From contig NZ_CP023439.1 in NCBI RefSeq assembly GCF_002354895.1, positions 2,294,001 through 2,358,000 on the forward strand: a stretch of DNA of 64,000 nucleotides, given 5' to 3'. Positions 28,860 through 37,958 of this stretch are shown one piece after another. A program made the position numbers and the translations under genes. Source of the DNA: Thauera sp. K11. GTDB lineage: Bacteria; Pseudomonadota; Gammaproteobacteria; Burkholderiales; Rhodocyclaceae. Each line of letters begins with the position of its first letter. Positions within the stretch are counted from its first letter, which is position 1. The notes beneath the pieces are model-generated. The model did no database searches. It saw only the letters and a list, made by a program, of their open reading frames with translations, and was not told the origin of the DNA.

Positions 28860-30722
28860 ATGTCCCGCTACCCGTATCTGGAACGCCTCAGCTCACCCGC
28901 CGACCTGCGCGCACTCGAACGCCGCGAACTCGGCACCGTCGCCGACGAACTGCGCGCCTTCCTGATCGAATCGGTCTCCAAGACCGGCGGCCATCTATCC
29001 TCCAATCTCGGCACCGTCGAGCTGACGATCGCGCTGCACCACGTCTTCAACACCCCGCAGGACCGCATCGTGTGGGACGTGGGACACCAGACCTACGGCC
29101 ACAAGGTCCTCACCGGCCGCCGCGAGGCGATGAGCGGCCTGCGCCACTGGGGCGGCATCTCGGGCTTTCCGCGGCGCTGCGAGAGCGAATACGACACCTT
29201 CGGCACCGCGCATTCGTCGACCTCGATCTCCGCCGCGCTCGGCATGGCGGTCGCGGCGCGCAGCCGCGGCGAGAACCGCCACGCGATCGCGGTGATCGGC
29301 GACGGCGCGATGTCGGCCGGCATGGCCTTCGAGGCGCTGAACAACGCCGGCGACATGGGCGACATCAACCTGCTGGTCATCCTCAACGACAACGAGATGT
29401 CGATCTCGCCGCCGGTGGGCGCGCTGACGAAGATCCTCGCGCGCATGATGTCGGGCTCGACCTACAACACCGCGCGCAGGGTCGGCGAGAAGGTGCTGGG
29501 CATGGCGCCGCCGGTCGCCGAACTCGCCCGCAAGGTCGAGGAGTACGCCAAGGGCATGATCACGCCCGGCACGCTGTTCGAGGAATTCGGCTTCCACTAC
29601 TACGGGCCGATCGACGGCCACGACCTGGATGCGCTGATTCCCACCCTGCAGAACCTGAAGAAGCTCAAGGGGCCGCAGTTCCTGCACGTGATCACGAAGA
29701 AAGGCCAGGGCTACAAGCTGGCCGAGGCCGACCCGGTGCTCTACCACGGCGTGTCCAAGTTCGACCACACGGCCGGCATCCAGAGCGGCAAGGGCGGCGG
29801 CAAGCCGACCTACACCCAGGTGTTCGGCGACTGGCTGTGCGACATGGCGGCCATCGACAAGCGCATCGTCGGCATCACCCCCGCCATGCGCGAAGGCTCG
29901 GGCCTGGTGCGCTTCGCGCAGGAATATCCCGACCGCTACTACGATGTCGGCATCGCCGAGCAGCACGCGGTGACTTTCGCCGCGGGCCTCGCCTGTGAAG
30001 GGCTCAGGCCGGTGGTGGCGATCTACTCGACCTTCCTGCAGCGCGCCTACGACCAGTTGATCCACGACGTCGCGCTGCAGAATCTGCCGGTCGTCTTCGC
30101 GATCGACCGCGGCGGCCTGGTCGGCGCGGACGGCGCGACCCACCACGGCGCCTTCGACCTGTCGTGTCTCGCGTGCATCCCCAACATGGTCGTCATGGCC
30201 CCTGCCGACGAGAACGAGTGCCGCCAGATGCTCTACACCGCCGCGCGCCACGACGGCCCCGCCGCGGTGCGCTATCCGCGCGGAGGCGGCCGCGGCGTGG
30301 CGCCGCAGAAGGAGATGACCGCCCTGCCCGTCGGCAAGGGCGAGATCCGGCGGCAGGGCCGGCGCGTCGCCCTGCTGGCGTTCGGCAGCCTGGTCGATGT
30401 CGCGCTGGAGGTGGCCGGGACGATCGATGCGACGGTCGCCAACATGCGCTTCGTCAAGCCGCTGGACGAAGCGCTGATCGCCGAACTGGCCGCGAACCAC
30501 GAGCTGCTCGTGACCGTCGAAGAGAATGCGGTGATCGGTGGAGCGGGTTCGGAGGTGTCCCGCATCGTCGCCGGCCTGCCGTCGCATCCGCGCGTGCTTC
30601 GGCTGGGCCTGCCCGACCGCTTCATCGATCACGGCGATCAGGCGCAATTGCTGGCCTCGGTGGGCCTCGACAAGACCGGCATCCTGGCGGCCATTGAGCG
30701 GGTCAATGCGCATAATAGTTGA
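28860..30722 (+). CDS. dxs: 1-deoxy-D-xylulose-5-phosphate synthase
   Basis: 620 aa thiamine-diphosphate enzyme. First step of the MEP pathway: pyruvate plus glyceraldehyde 3-phosphate to DXP. The TPP-binding motif is [19 protein letters not shown] near residue 150; HHYGPID-like [11 protein letters not shown], the glutamate-containing VGIAEQHAV, and [17 protein letters not shown] are present. The ATG at 28860 follows a short pyrimidine-rich stretch with GGACC. Third gene of the xseB operon. Confidence 0.97.
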   Translation: MSRYPYLERLSSPADLRALERRELGTVADELRAFLIESVSKTGGHLSSNLGTVELTIALHHVFNTPQDRIVWDVGHQTYGHKVLTGRREAMSGLRHWGGISGFPRRCESEYDTFGTAHSSTSISAALGMAVAARSRGENRHAIAVIGDGAMSAGMAFEALNNAGDMGDINLLVILNDNEMSISPPVGALTKILARMMSGSTYNTARRVGEKVLGMAPPVAELARKVEEYAKGMITPGTLFEEFGFHYYGPIDGHDLDALIPTLQNLKKLKGPQFLHVITKKGQGYKLAEADPVLYHGVSKFDHTAGIQSGKGGGKPTYTQVFGDWLCDMAAIDKRIVGITPAMREGSGLVRFAQEYPDRYYDVGIAEQHAVTFAAGLACEGLRPVVAIYSTFLQRAYDQLIHDVALQNLPVVFAIDRGGLVGADGATHHGAFDLSCLACIPNMVVMAPADENECRQMLYTAARHDGPAAVRYPRGGGRGVAPQKEMTALPVGKGEIRRQGRRVALLAFGSLVDVALEVAGTIDATVANMRFVKPLDEALIAELAANHELLVTVEENAVIGGAGSEVSRIVAGLPSHPRVLRLGLPDRFIDHGDQAQLLASVGLDKTGILAAIERVNAHNS

Positions 30723-30786
30723 GTGGATTTGTCGGGAACGTTAGGATCGTCGGCCGAGATTCCCGAAGAACAGAGAGAACACGCCC

Positions 30787-31596
30787 ATGAACGCTCCCCT
30801 GGCCAACGCGATGCCCGACGTGCAGAACAGCGCCGACAGTCGCCAGATCGCGATCAACAAGGTCGGCATCAAGTCGATCCGCCACCCGGTGAAGGTCGTC
30901 GACAAGAGCGGCGGCGTCCAGCACACCGTCGCCAGCTTCAACATGTACGTCGGCCTGCCCCACAACTTCAAGGGCACCCACATGTCGCGCTTCATCGAGA
31001 TCCTCAACGGCAACGAGCGCGAGATCTCCGTGGAGTCGTTCGAGCCGATGCTGCGCGAGATGGTCGAGCGCCTGGAAGCCGAGACCGGGCACATCGAGAT
31101 GACCTTCCCCTACTTCATCGGCAAGGCCGCGCCAGTCTCCGGCGTCAAGAGCCTGATGGACTACGAAGTCACATTCACCGGCGAGATCCGCGCGGGCGGC
31201 GGATACGAATTCACGATGAAGGTGGTCGTGCCGGTCACCAGCCTGTGCCCCTGCTCCAAGAAGATCTCCGACTACGGCGCGCACAACCAGCGCTCCCACG
31301 TCACGGTGACCGCCGTGCTGAACGACCACCTGTGGATCGAGGAAGCGGTGCAACTGGTCGAAAGCCAGGCGTCCTGCGAGGTCTATGGCCTCCTGAAGCG
31401 CCCCGACGAAAAGTACGTGACCGAACGCGCCTACGACAATCCCAAGTTCGTCGAGGACATGGTGCGCGACGTGGCCGGCCTGCTGAACAAGGAAGACCGC
31501 ATCGACGCCTACGTCGTCGAGTCGGAGAACTTCGAGTCCATCCACAACCATTCGGCCTACGCGCTCATCACGCGCGACAAGCGCATCGAAGCCTGA
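30787..31596 (+). CDS. folE2: GTP cyclohydrolase FolE2 (type IB)
   Basis: 269 aa. Makes dihydroneopterin triphosphate from GTP for folate, and the queuosine precursor route starts from the same product. This is the type IB family, unrelated in sequence to zinc-dependent FolE. The metal-site cysteine is in [18 protein letters not shown] near residue 155, and the end has [14 protein letters not shown]. FolE2 enzymes can use several divalent metals and are often zinc-starvation genes. No Zur-like site could be recognised upstream. 64 bases after dxs, possibly same transcript. Confidence 0.95.
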   Translation: MNAPLANAMPDVQNSADSRQIAINKVGIKSIRHPVKVVDKSGGVQHTVASFNMYVGLPHNFKGTHMSRFIEILNGNEREISVESFEPMLREMVERLEAETGHIEMTFPYFIGKAAPVSGVKSLMDYEVTFTGEIRAGGGYEFTMKVVVPVTSLCPCSKKISDYGAHNQRSHVTVTAVLNDHLWIEEAVQLVESQASCEVYGLLKRPDEKYVTERAYDNPKFVEDMVRDVAGLLNKEDRIDAYVVESENFESIHNHSAYALITRDKRIEA

Positions 31597-31618
31597 CCGG
31601 CACCCGGACTCACCATCC

Positions 31619-31653
31619 TGCGGCGGCACGCGCTCACGGCGCCTGCCGCCGCA
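31619..31653 (+). terminator. Hairpin downstream of folE2
   Basis: TGCGGCGGCA (31619-31628) pairs perfectly with TGCCGCCGCA (31644-31653), with a 15-base loop. No T-run follows, so termination is uncertain. Confidence 0.35.
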
Positions 31654-31690
31654 GTGCTTCCGGGCACCGCGAGGGCCGGCACGCCGATGC

Positions 31691-31719
31691 TTTCCATGCC
31701 TCGGCTGCCACCTTATAAT
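31691..31719 (+). promoter_or_regulatory. Sigma-70 promoter for the AhpD-like gene
   Basis: TTTCCA (31691-31696), 17-base spacer, perfect TATAAT (31714-31719). Transcription would begin near 31726, within the inverted repeat that follows, leaving a leader of about 24 bases. Confidence 0.6.
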
Positions 31720-31748
31720 CAGTATTTCCTTAAATACTGAAATACTGA
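31720..31748 (+). promoter_or_regulatory. Operator-like dyad plus a third half-site between -10 and start codon
   Basis: CAGTATTT (31720-31727) and AAATACTG (31732-31739) are a perfect 8-base inverted repeat with a 4-base spacer. AAATACTG occurs a third time at 31740-31747. This overlaps the expected transcription start and fills the leader up to the ATG at 31750. A repressor site is the simplest reading; a small leader hairpin is the alternative. Confidence 0.6.
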
Positions 31749-31749
31749 A

Positions 31750-32100
31750 ATGTCCAAATCCTTCGTACAGATCACCACCGACGTCTCCCGCGCGCTGGGC
31801 ACCCTGCGCAAGGAGATCCCCGACACCATGCAGGGCTTCAGCGTGATGGCAAAGGGCGCGCTGCAGGATGGCGCGATGACCGAGCTGCACAAGGAGCTGA
31901 TCGCACTCGCCATCGCCGTCACCCAGCGCTGCGACGCCTGCGTCGGCTTCCACGTCAAGGCGCTGATCCGCCTGGGCGCCACGCGTGCGCAGTTGATGGA
32001 GACGCTGGGCGTATGCACCTACATGGGAGGCGGCCCCGCCCTGATGTACGCCGCCGAAGCCGTGCGCGCCTACGACGAAATGCTTCCGGAGAAGGAATGA
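31750..32100 (+). CDS. Carboxymuconolactone decarboxylase family (AhpD-like) protein
   Basis: 116 aa, all helical. The AhpD-type redox motif CDACVGFH (about residues 60-67) has CxxC plus a nearby His, so peroxidase or disulfide-reductase chemistry is more likely than decarboxylation. ELHKELIALAIAVTQRC is the family core. No Shine-Dalgarno sequence is visible: the leader is made of AAATACTGA repeats right up to ATG 31750. The promoter and dyad upstream suggest specific regulation. Directly upstream of the tRNA-Ser gene. Confidence 0.88.
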   Translation: MSKSFVQITTDVSRALGTLRKEIPDTMQGFSVMAKGALQDGAMTELHKELIALAIAVTQRCDACVGFHVKALIRLGATRAQLMETLGVCTYMGGGPALMYAAEAVRAYDEMLPEKE

Positions 32101-32104
32101 ACAG

Positions 32105-32132
32105 TTCACTTTTCCGGAACTTGCCCTATAAT
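32105..32132 (+). promoter_or_regulatory. Promoter for tRNA-Ser
   Basis: TTCACT (32105-32110), 16-base spacer, perfect TATAAT (32127-32132), 14 bases before the mature tRNA 5' end. Confidence 0.6.
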
Positions 32133-32146
32133 GCCGACCTTCGAGC

Positions 32147-32236
<90 letters not shown>

Positions 32237-32246
32237 CTCATACACA

Positions 32247-32274
32247 AGCCCTTGATTGATCAAGGGCTTTTTCT
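32247..32274 (+). terminator. Terminator of tRNA-Ser
   Basis: AGCCCTTGAT (32247-32256) and ATCAAGGGCT (32259-32268) form a hairpin followed by TTTTTC and more T. Confidence 0.8.
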
Positions 32275-32284
32275 TTGCGCCACG

Positions 32285-32578
32285 CGACAGGTGTCCCACT
32301 TTCTTGGAGTCACTTGTCTTGCACCCGCCTTCGCACCTCGCCACGGCGCCTTCCACTTCCGCCTGACCTTCCGCATTGCAGGGGCCACCCGGGAGAAGCG
32401 GATCTCCTTGCGCACCAAGAACCCGCAGGAAGCCCGCTTCAAGACCCTATGCCTCCCCGGGACAATGGCTGTTCGCAAACAAGAACAGCAGCGGGCCATC
32501 TCGATGGACTACCTCAACAGAGCCGTTGCCAATCTCTTGACTGATATTGCGGTGGCTCTTTATGAGTCACTTTCTTGA
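32285..32578 (+). pseudogene. Remnant of a tyrosine integrase N-terminal region
   Basis: The frame has no credible start and would have to be read out of the tRNA. Its peptide contains HFRLTFRIAG, TREKRISLRT and KNPQEARFKTL. These match the arm-binding N-terminal domain of phage/island integrases (strand-strand-SLRTKDPREA pattern). After this the frame continues for about 40 unrelated residues and stops; no catalytic Arg/His/Tyr domain follows. Position just 3' of tRNA-Ser fits an island integrase that has lost most of its gene. Similarity is judged by eye. Confidence 0.55.
32537..32565 (+). promoter_or_regulatory. Candidate promoter for the Fic gene
   Basis: TTGACT (32537-32542), 17-base spacer, TTATGA (32560-32565), ending 59 bases before ATG 32625. 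Confidence 0.4.
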
Positions 32579-32624
32579 TTTACAATCAGTGGCTGGTAGA
32601 ACCATAAGAATCAATAGGTGCATC

Positions 32625-33488
32625 ATGAATAATCCTGGCTCCGGAAAAAGCACTGATCTTTTCAATTCCTTGGGCTTTCAATGGAATCGAGAGGCTATTC
32701 CTCAAAATGCACCTGTCCATGACGTCAATCGTGCATGCTTTCGCTTGCAGAAAATGCTGGCACAGTATGTATGGGATGCCGTCGTTCTGGAAGGAAATCC
32801 CTTCACCTATCCCCAAGTCAAAACGATTCTTGACGGCATCACGGTTGGTGGTCACAGACTTTCGGATCAGGATCAGGTCAGAAACCTGGCTGCGAGCACG
32901 AAAGAACTATTGCGTCTGGTGAAGACGGGAAGCTTCAAGCTGGACAAGGACACCTTCACTGCATTGCACGCCATGGTCGCCAGAGAGGAAGCTCTTGAAT
33001 GGGGGCATTTCCGCGGCGAAGGCGGGGAGCAGCACTACACTCCCCATGTGGGTCTTGGTGAAGCCGGCGATTACATCCCGCCAGAAACGCAACCCAATGC
33101 TTCTGATCTCAACAGGATATTTTCCGATGGGCTGGCACAACTGGAACAGTTGCCCGACCCATTGGAAAGAGGTATGGCTTTCTTCTTGTTTGGAGCGCTT
33201 CAGCAATTCTTTTTTGATGGCAACAAGCGCACTTCCAGAATGATGATGAACGGGGTGCTCATGAGTAATGGCATGGACGCCATAAGCATCCCTGCTGCCC
33301 GTGCTCAAGAGTTCAACGAGAAGATGGTTGACTTCTACGTCACTCGCAATGCTGCTGCCATGATGGATTTTCTTGTGCAGTGCCACCCTGATGCACAACT
33401 CATGAAGTCAGCGGAAGCAAGCGATCAAAAAACAGCCGCTATGAGCACCGGTGACGTTGCCAGTAGGATAAGAAGTGCAGGCAACTGA
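32625..33488 (+). CDS. Fic-domain protein with substituted catalytic motif
   Basis: 287 aa. The Fic core is near residues 190-210: QFFFDGNKRTSR, where canonical Fic enzymes have HPFxxGN(G/K)R; the catalytic His position is Gln194. The DGNKR anion-binding part is intact. An inhibitory-helix-like segment VVLEGN lies near residue 56 but lacks the usual Ser/Thr four residues before Glu. AMP-transferase activity may be lost. AGG precedes ATG 32625 by about 7 bases. Two sampled 60-base rows are 43% GC, far below the neighbours, which suggests transfer. No antitoxin-like small gene is adjacent. Confidence 0.85.
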   Translation: MNNPGSGKSTDLFNSLGFQWNREAIPQNAPVHDVNRACFRLQKMLAQYVWDAVVLEGNPFTYPQVKTILDGITVGGHRLSDQDQVRNLAASTKELLRLVKTGSFKLDKDTFTALHAMVAREEALEWGHFRGEGGEQHYTPHVGLGEAGDYIPPETQPNASDLNRIFSDGLAQLEQLPDPLERGMAFFLFGALQQFFFDGNKRTSRMMMNGVLMSNGMDAISIPAARAQEFNEKMVDFYVTRNAAAMMDFLVQCHPDAQLMKSAEASDQKTAAMSTGDVASRIRSAGN

Positions 33489-33531
33489 TCGTTCGGCGCA
33501 GCGGGGCTACCCGAGGCTCCGCCGCGCCGGC

Positions 33532-33711
33532 ATGCAGAAAATAGCGGCGGAACAGCTCGGCTTGTCGCCCAACCTGATGGGCGCGGCCAACAGCGCGGGC
33601 GACATCCTGCGCTACGTTTTCTTCCATTCGATCGCGCTCGCCTGCCTGATGAGCATCTTCGTGACGCTGCAAGCCTATGTGTATCCGTTCACGCTGATGG
33701 TGATCCACTAA
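33532..33711 (+). pseudogene. lldP: 3' relic of an L-lactate permease gene, with internal deletion
   Basis: The peptide from 33532 starts MQKIAAEQLGLSPNLM, then reads GAANSAG followed at once by DILRYVFFHSIALACL and ends VTLQAYVYPF plus a short tail. E. coli LldP has the same order near its C terminus, but about 26 residues (from GVTGKM to the glutamate before the last helix) lie between the ANTTG and DLFRF segments. Those residues are missing here. Nothing upstream encodes the rest of the permease; the Fic gene ends 43 bases before. A decayed fragment is the simplest reading. The remnant could still encode a one-helix peptide. Confidence 0.7.
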
Positions 33712-33759
33712 GCGGGGAAGCCCGGCCGTTTCCGTCACAGGCGGGCGGCCCGGGCGTCT

Positions 33760-34989
33760 TCAGCGCACGAGGAAGGGAAGATTGGCAGTCGCGGCCTTGC
33801 CGTTGCGGTCGCGCAGCGTCATGTAGAGGCGGTACGCACCGGGGCGCTGCGGTGCAACGAAGCGTACGGTAGCCGCGTCCGCGTGCAGGATGCGCACCGG
33901 CACGAAGTCGGGCGGCGGCTCGTAGTCGGAATCGGGGCGGCGGCCGACGCTCTCGGTCAGCACCTTCCATTCGGTCTGCAGGGGCGAACCGTCGAACGAC
34001 ACCGCGTCCACGCCGGCCGACATCTCCTGCCCCGGCGTGAACTCGTCCGCGGCGATGCCGATGCCGCGGATCGCCGGCGCCGGCATCGCAACCGGCCTGC
34101 CCCATGCCGCGCTCAAGGCGTCGGTCATGGCCGTCAGGCTGCCGTCCGGGAGCAACAATCCGTGCCAGGTCTCGGTCTGCTCCAGCTTCGCCCCCCACAG
34201 GAAGGGAAAGGCGCCCGCCACGTCCGGCTGGCGCGCCAGAAAGGCCAGCGCGTCGCGGAAATAGGCCGCCTTCTCGCTGCTCGTCGGCTCCACCGGCGCG
34301 CCCCAGGGCTTGCGCCCGGCCTGCCACTGGCCAAGCGGACCGAATTCGGCGACCACCACCGGCACCGAAACGCCAGCGGCACGCAGACGCGGCAGGACCT
34401 CGAACAGTCCGCCGGAATAGACGTTGATGCCGAGGATGTCGACGTTGGCGCAGCAAGCCGCGAGCAAGCGCAGGTTCCCGTCGCTGTTGTCCGACACCGT
34501 CATCATCACCGGATGCGCCGGATCGAGCGCCTTGACGATGCCGGCCAGCCGATCGACCTCGCGCCACGCCGGCAGCGGGTCGGCCAGGCCGAGTTCGACC
34601 TCGTTGCCCACGCCCCACGCCGCCAGGGCCGGATGCGCCTTGTGGCGCTGCACGAAGCGGCGGATGCCTTCTTCCTGCCTGCGCACCGCCTCCGGGTCAT
34701 CGAGCCGGAAACCCACCCGCGGATGGCCCACCCACAGCCCCATCACCACCTTGAGCCCGAGGCGGTGCGCCTCGTCGAGCACCCAGGCATGCGACTCGCT
34801 ATACACCCTGACGACCTTCGCGCCGGCGGCGGCAAGTTTCTCCAGCGCGGCGCGGTCGCCTTCGAAGGCGGCGCCCTGCCATTGCGGCTGCGCCGCCGCC
34901 GGGAGCACGCCGCCCAGGAACATGGACAGCATCAGGCCGGCGATGAGCGATCGGAATCTGCAGGTGCGGGACGGGTGCATCATCTTCAT
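33760..34989 (-). CDS. Secreted glycoside hydrolase of clan GH-A (GH2 TIM-barrel-like)
   Basis: 409 aa. The N terminus MKMMHPSRTCRFRSLIAGL, a hydrophobic core and an AAAQ cleavage site form a signal peptide. The TIM-barrel acid/base motif is WGVGNEVELG and the nucleophile is in VVVAEFGPLG; the INVYSGG segment is also clan-like. The last 100 residues look like a beta-sandwich. Substrate unknown. The ATG at 34989 shares its A with the stop of the upstream GH5 gene (TGATG), so the pair is translationally coupled. Of three adjacent Met codons, the first was chosen for this reason. Confidence 0.78.
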   Translation of the reverse strand: MKMMHPSRTCRFRSLIAGLMLSMFLGGVLPAAAQPQWQGAAFEGDRAALEKLAAAGAKVVRVYSESHAWVLDEAHRLGLKVVMGLWVGHPRVGFRLDDPEAVRRQEEGIRRFVQRHKAHPALAAWGVGNEVELGLADPLPAWREVDRLAGIVKALDPAHPVMMTVSDNSDGNLRLLAACCANVDILGINVYSGGLFEVLPRLRAAGVSVPVVVAEFGPLGQWQAGRKPWGAPVEPTSSEKAAYFRDALAFLARQPDVAGAFPFLWGAKLEQTETWHGLLLPDGSLTAMTDALSAAWGRPVAMPAPAIRGIGIAADEFTPGQEMSAGVDAVSFDGSPLQTEWKVLTESVGRRPDSDYEPPPDFVPVRILHADAATVRFVAPQRPGAYRLYMTLRDRNGKAATANLPFLVR

Positions 34990-36095
34990 CAGCCGAAGTA
35001 CGGGGGCAGCCAGGCGCGCTCGACGGCTTCGCGCAGGCACCAGGCCGAGGTGGTCTCGGTCCGGTAGCTCCAGAAGAACCAGCCGAGCTGGTTCTCGAAG
35101 GCGGCGAGCTGGGCGGCGGCGTAGCCGCGGAAGGCGACCATGCGCTGGAAGGCGTCGAGCCCGTCGAGCGCGCTGTTGTACGGGCCCGCGGCCCACAGCG
35201 AAACCTCCTGCAGGTCCATGCCCAGGCTCCATTCGCCGCAGATGCTGGGCAGCCCGAGTTCGGCCTCGATCGCATCGCCCTCGCGGCGCCATTCGTCCAT
35301 CGCCTTGCGCATGTGGCCGTAGATGTCCATGTCGATGTCTTCGCGCGCGAAGCACTGGTACCGATGCACGTCGAAGATCACGTTGGCGAACCCCGGCCCC
35401 GTCAGCAGGCCCTGGTATTCGCGGAAGGAACGGAAGCCGTCGTGGAACATGACCGCGACGCGCTCGGCCGGGCAGTGGCGGCGGATGCGCGCATAGGCAT
35501 CGAGATAGTAGTCCTTGAGGTAGTCGGTCGGCACGTCCCAGCGCGGCTCGTTGAGCGCCTCGATCGCGTACAGCGCCGGATGGTCGCGGTAGCGCTGCGC
35601 CATGCGTTCGAGCACCTCGAGCGAATACTCGCGATATTCGGGCCGCGTGTGCCACTCGCACACGTCCTTGATGCCGCCGTTGTCGAAGCCGTTCTGGCAG
35701 CCGGGCGCGGCATGCAGGTCCAGGACCACGCGCAGGCCGAACTCGTGCGCCCACGCCATGGCCCGATCCAGCACCTCGATGCCGCCCGTCACGAAGGGAT
35801 GGCGATTGTCGCCGTAGCTGCGGTGGTACGGATAGCCGGCGCCGAAGATCCAGTGGCCGAAGGGAATGCGGACCGCATTGAGGCCGCGCTCCGCGATCCA
35901 GCGGAAATCCTCGCGGGTGATGAAGCCGTTCCAGTGCGCCCGCAGGCGCTCCGCGGCGGCGGCGCCCATCTCGGCGCACCAGGTGGTTTCGTCGGTCGCG
36001 GCCAGGCCCTCGAACATGCTCGGGACCATCCATTTTTCGAGCACCAGCCATCCGCCCAGATTCACCCCGCGAAGACTCGTTCTTTTTTCCTTCAT
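34989..36095 (-). CDS. Glycoside hydrolase family 5, exo-beta-1,3-glucanase-like
   Basis: 368 aa from ATG 36095, with GGGAGG about 6 bases upstream. The opening RGVNLGGWLVLEKWMVPSMF closely follows fungal exo-beta-1,3-glucanase N termini. VRIPFGHW, the acid/base ALNEPRWD near residue 185 and the nucleophile CGEWSLG near 290 are visible. There is no signal peptide, so it may be cytoplasmic, unlike its coupled partner downstream. Activity on beta-1,3-glucan is inferred from family resemblance. Confidence 0.82.
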   Translation of the reverse strand: MKEKRTSLRGVNLGGWLVLEKWMVPSMFEGLAATDETTWCAEMGAAAAERLRAHWNGFITREDFRWIAERGLNAVRIPFGHWIFGAGYPYHRSYGDNRHPFVTGGIEVLDRAMAWAHEFGLRVVLDLHAAPGCQNGFDNGGIKDVCEWHTRPEYREYSLEVLERMAQRYRDHPALYAIEALNEPRWDVPTDYLKDYYLDAYARIRRHCPAERVAVMFHDGFRSFREYQGLLTGPGFANVIFDVHRYQCFAREDIDMDIYGHMRKAMDEWRREGDAIEAELGLPSICGEWSLGMDLQEVSLWAAGPYNSALDGLDAFQRMVAFRGYAAAQLAAFENQLGWFFWSYRTETTSAWCLREAVERAWLPPYFG

Positions 36096-36259
36096 GGCTC
36101 GCCTCCCGTAACGGTTGCATCCGTTGGAACATCCATTGCGCCGTTGGTGCGACGCATGCCGGATGTGCGATCGATTATCCCCCGGGTCATCCCCTGATTG
36201 CCCGACATCGGTCACGACACACTAGAATCCCGCGAACCAGGCAGACCGGAGGGCACAGC

Positions 36260-37930
36260 GTGGAACGGCGATGGTGGCAGGAAGCGGTGGTCTACCAGAT
36301 CTATCCGCGCAGCTTCATGGACTCCGATGGCGACGGCATCGGCGATCTCGGCGGTATCACCGCGCGGCTCGACTACCTGTCGTGGCTGGGCATCGGCGTC
36401 ATCTGGCTGTGCCCGATCTTCCGTTCGCCCAACGACGACAACGGCTACGACATCAGCGACTACCAGGACATCATGGCCGAATTCGGCACCATGGCCGATT
36501 TCGACCGCCTGCTCGCCGAGGCGCATCGCCGCGGCATGCGGGTGATCCTCGACCTCGTCCTCAACCACACCAGCGACGAGCATCCGTGGTTCATCGAGTC
36601 GCGTTCGTCGCGCGACGACCCCCGCCGGGACTGGTACATCTGGCGCAACGGCCGCAGGGGACGCGAGCCGAACAACTGGGCGAGCATCTTCGAGGGCTCC
36701 GCCTGGACGCTCGACCCGGCGACCGGCCAGTATTACCTGCACCTGTTTTCCGCGCGCCAGCCCGATCTCGACTGGGAAAACCCCGCGCTGCGCCGGGCGA
36801 TGTACGACATGGTGCGCTGGTGGCTGGACAAGGGCATCGACGGCTTTCGCATCGACGCGATCAGCCACCTGAAGAAGGCCCCCGGCCTGCCCGACCTCCC
36901 CAACCCGCACAGGCTGCGCTACGTGCCCTCCTACCCGATGCACATGAACCGGCCCGGCGTGCTCGATTTCGTCGATGAGCTGTCGCGCGAGACCTTCCGG
37001 CACTACGACATCATGACCGTCGGCGAGGCCAACGGCGTGTCGCCGGACGAGGCGGTGGAGTGGGTGGGCGCCGCGCGCAGGCGGCTGAGCATGATCCTGC
37101 AGTTCGAGCACTGGACGCTGTGGTCGCGCGACCCGCATGCCGAACTCGACGTCGTCGCCGTCAAGCGCATCTTCACCCGCTGGCAGCGTGCCCTCCACGG
37201 CCGCGGCTGGAACGCGCTCTACCTGGAGAACCACGACCTGCCGCGCGTACTGTCGCGCTGGGGCGACCCGCGACACCACCGTTTCGCGAGCGCCACCGCG
37301 CTGGCGACGATGTATTTCCTGATGGAAGGCACGCCCTTCATCTACCAGGGCCAGGAACTCGGCATGGCCAACACCGTGTTCCACAGCCTGGCCGAATTCG
37401 ACGACGTCTTCGCGCGCAACCGCATTGCACAGATGCGGGCCGAGGGGCGCGACGACGACCACATCCTGGCCGAACTCGCCCTCACCGCCCGCGACAACTC
37501 GCGCACCCCCATGCCGTGGAGCGACGGCGACAACGCCGGCTTCAGCCCGGCGACGCCGTGGCTGCCTGTCAATCCGGAATACCGCGAAGTGAACGTCGCC
37601 CGCCAGCGTGGCGCGGCGGACTCGGTGCTGCATTTCTACCGCCGCCTGATCGCCCTGCGCGCCGCCGAGCCGGCACTGATCCACGGCCGATACGCGCTGC
37701 TGCTGGAAAGGAACCGCCAGATCTACGCCTACACGCGCACGCTGGACGGGCGAGGCTTCCTGATCCTGTGCAACCTGACGCGCCGCGAAGCGCATTATCG
37801 CCACCACCGCCTGCCCCTGCGGCACGACGCACTGGTGCTGGCAAACCACGAAGTGCCCGCCCATCCGGCCATCACCCGGTGCGTGCTGCGGCCCTTCGAG
37901 GCGCGCGTCTATCGCATCGATGCCGCGTGA
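36260..37930 (+). CDS. Alpha-glucosidase / oligo-1,6-glucosidase-like GH13 enzyme
   Basis: 556 aa, GH13 family. Conserved regions: YQIYPRSFMDSDGDGIGDL, LVLNHTSDEHPWF, GFRIDAISH (nucleophile Asp), TVGEANG (acid/base Glu) and ENHDLPR (stabilising Asp). TPFIYQGQELGM completes the alpha-glucosidase pattern, and the C-terminal beta domain ends RPFEARVYRI. GTG start at 36260 with GGAGGG 6 bases before. No signal peptide, so it likely cleaves maltose-type or trehalose-type oligosaccharides in the cytoplasm. Divergent from the GH5 gene by 163 bases. Confidence 0.9.
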   Translation: MERRWWQEAVVYQIYPRSFMDSDGDGIGDLGGITARLDYLSWLGIGVIWLCPIFRSPNDDNGYDISDYQDIMAEFGTMADFDRLLAEAHRRGMRVILDLVLNHTSDEHPWFIESRSSRDDPRRDWYIWRNGRRGREPNNWASIFEGSAWTLDPATGQYYLHLFSARQPDLDWENPALRRAMYDMVRWWLDKGIDGFRIDAISHLKKAPGLPDLPNPHRLRYVPSYPMHMNRPGVLDFVDELSRETFRHYDIMTVGEANGVSPDEAVEWVGAARRRLSMILQFEHWTLWSRDPHAELDVVAVKRIFTRWQRALHGRGWNALYLENHDLPRVLSRWGDPRHHRFASATALATMYFLMEGTPFIYQGQELGMANTVFHSLAEFDDVFARNRIAQMRAEGRDDDHILAELALTARDNSRTPMPWSDGDNAGFSPATPWLPVNPEYREVNVARQRGAADSVLHFYRRLIALRAAEPALIHGRYALLLERNRQIYAYTRTLDGRGFLILCNLTRREAHYRHHRLPLRHDALVLANHEVPAHPAITRCVLRPFEARVYRIDAA

Positions 37931-37958
37931 GCGTCCCTCGCGCGGCCGGCCCGCCGGG

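Noticed and set aside
32625..33488. Fic gene as the toxin of a toxin-antitoxin pair
   Set aside because: No small antitoxin-like gene lies directly upstream or downstream, and the catalytic His is missing.
33489..33531. attR-like copy of the tRNA-Ser 3' end downstream of Fic
   Set aside because: Only the 7-base CTCCGCC is shared, which is expected by chance. No extended copy of the tRNA end was found downstream in the window.
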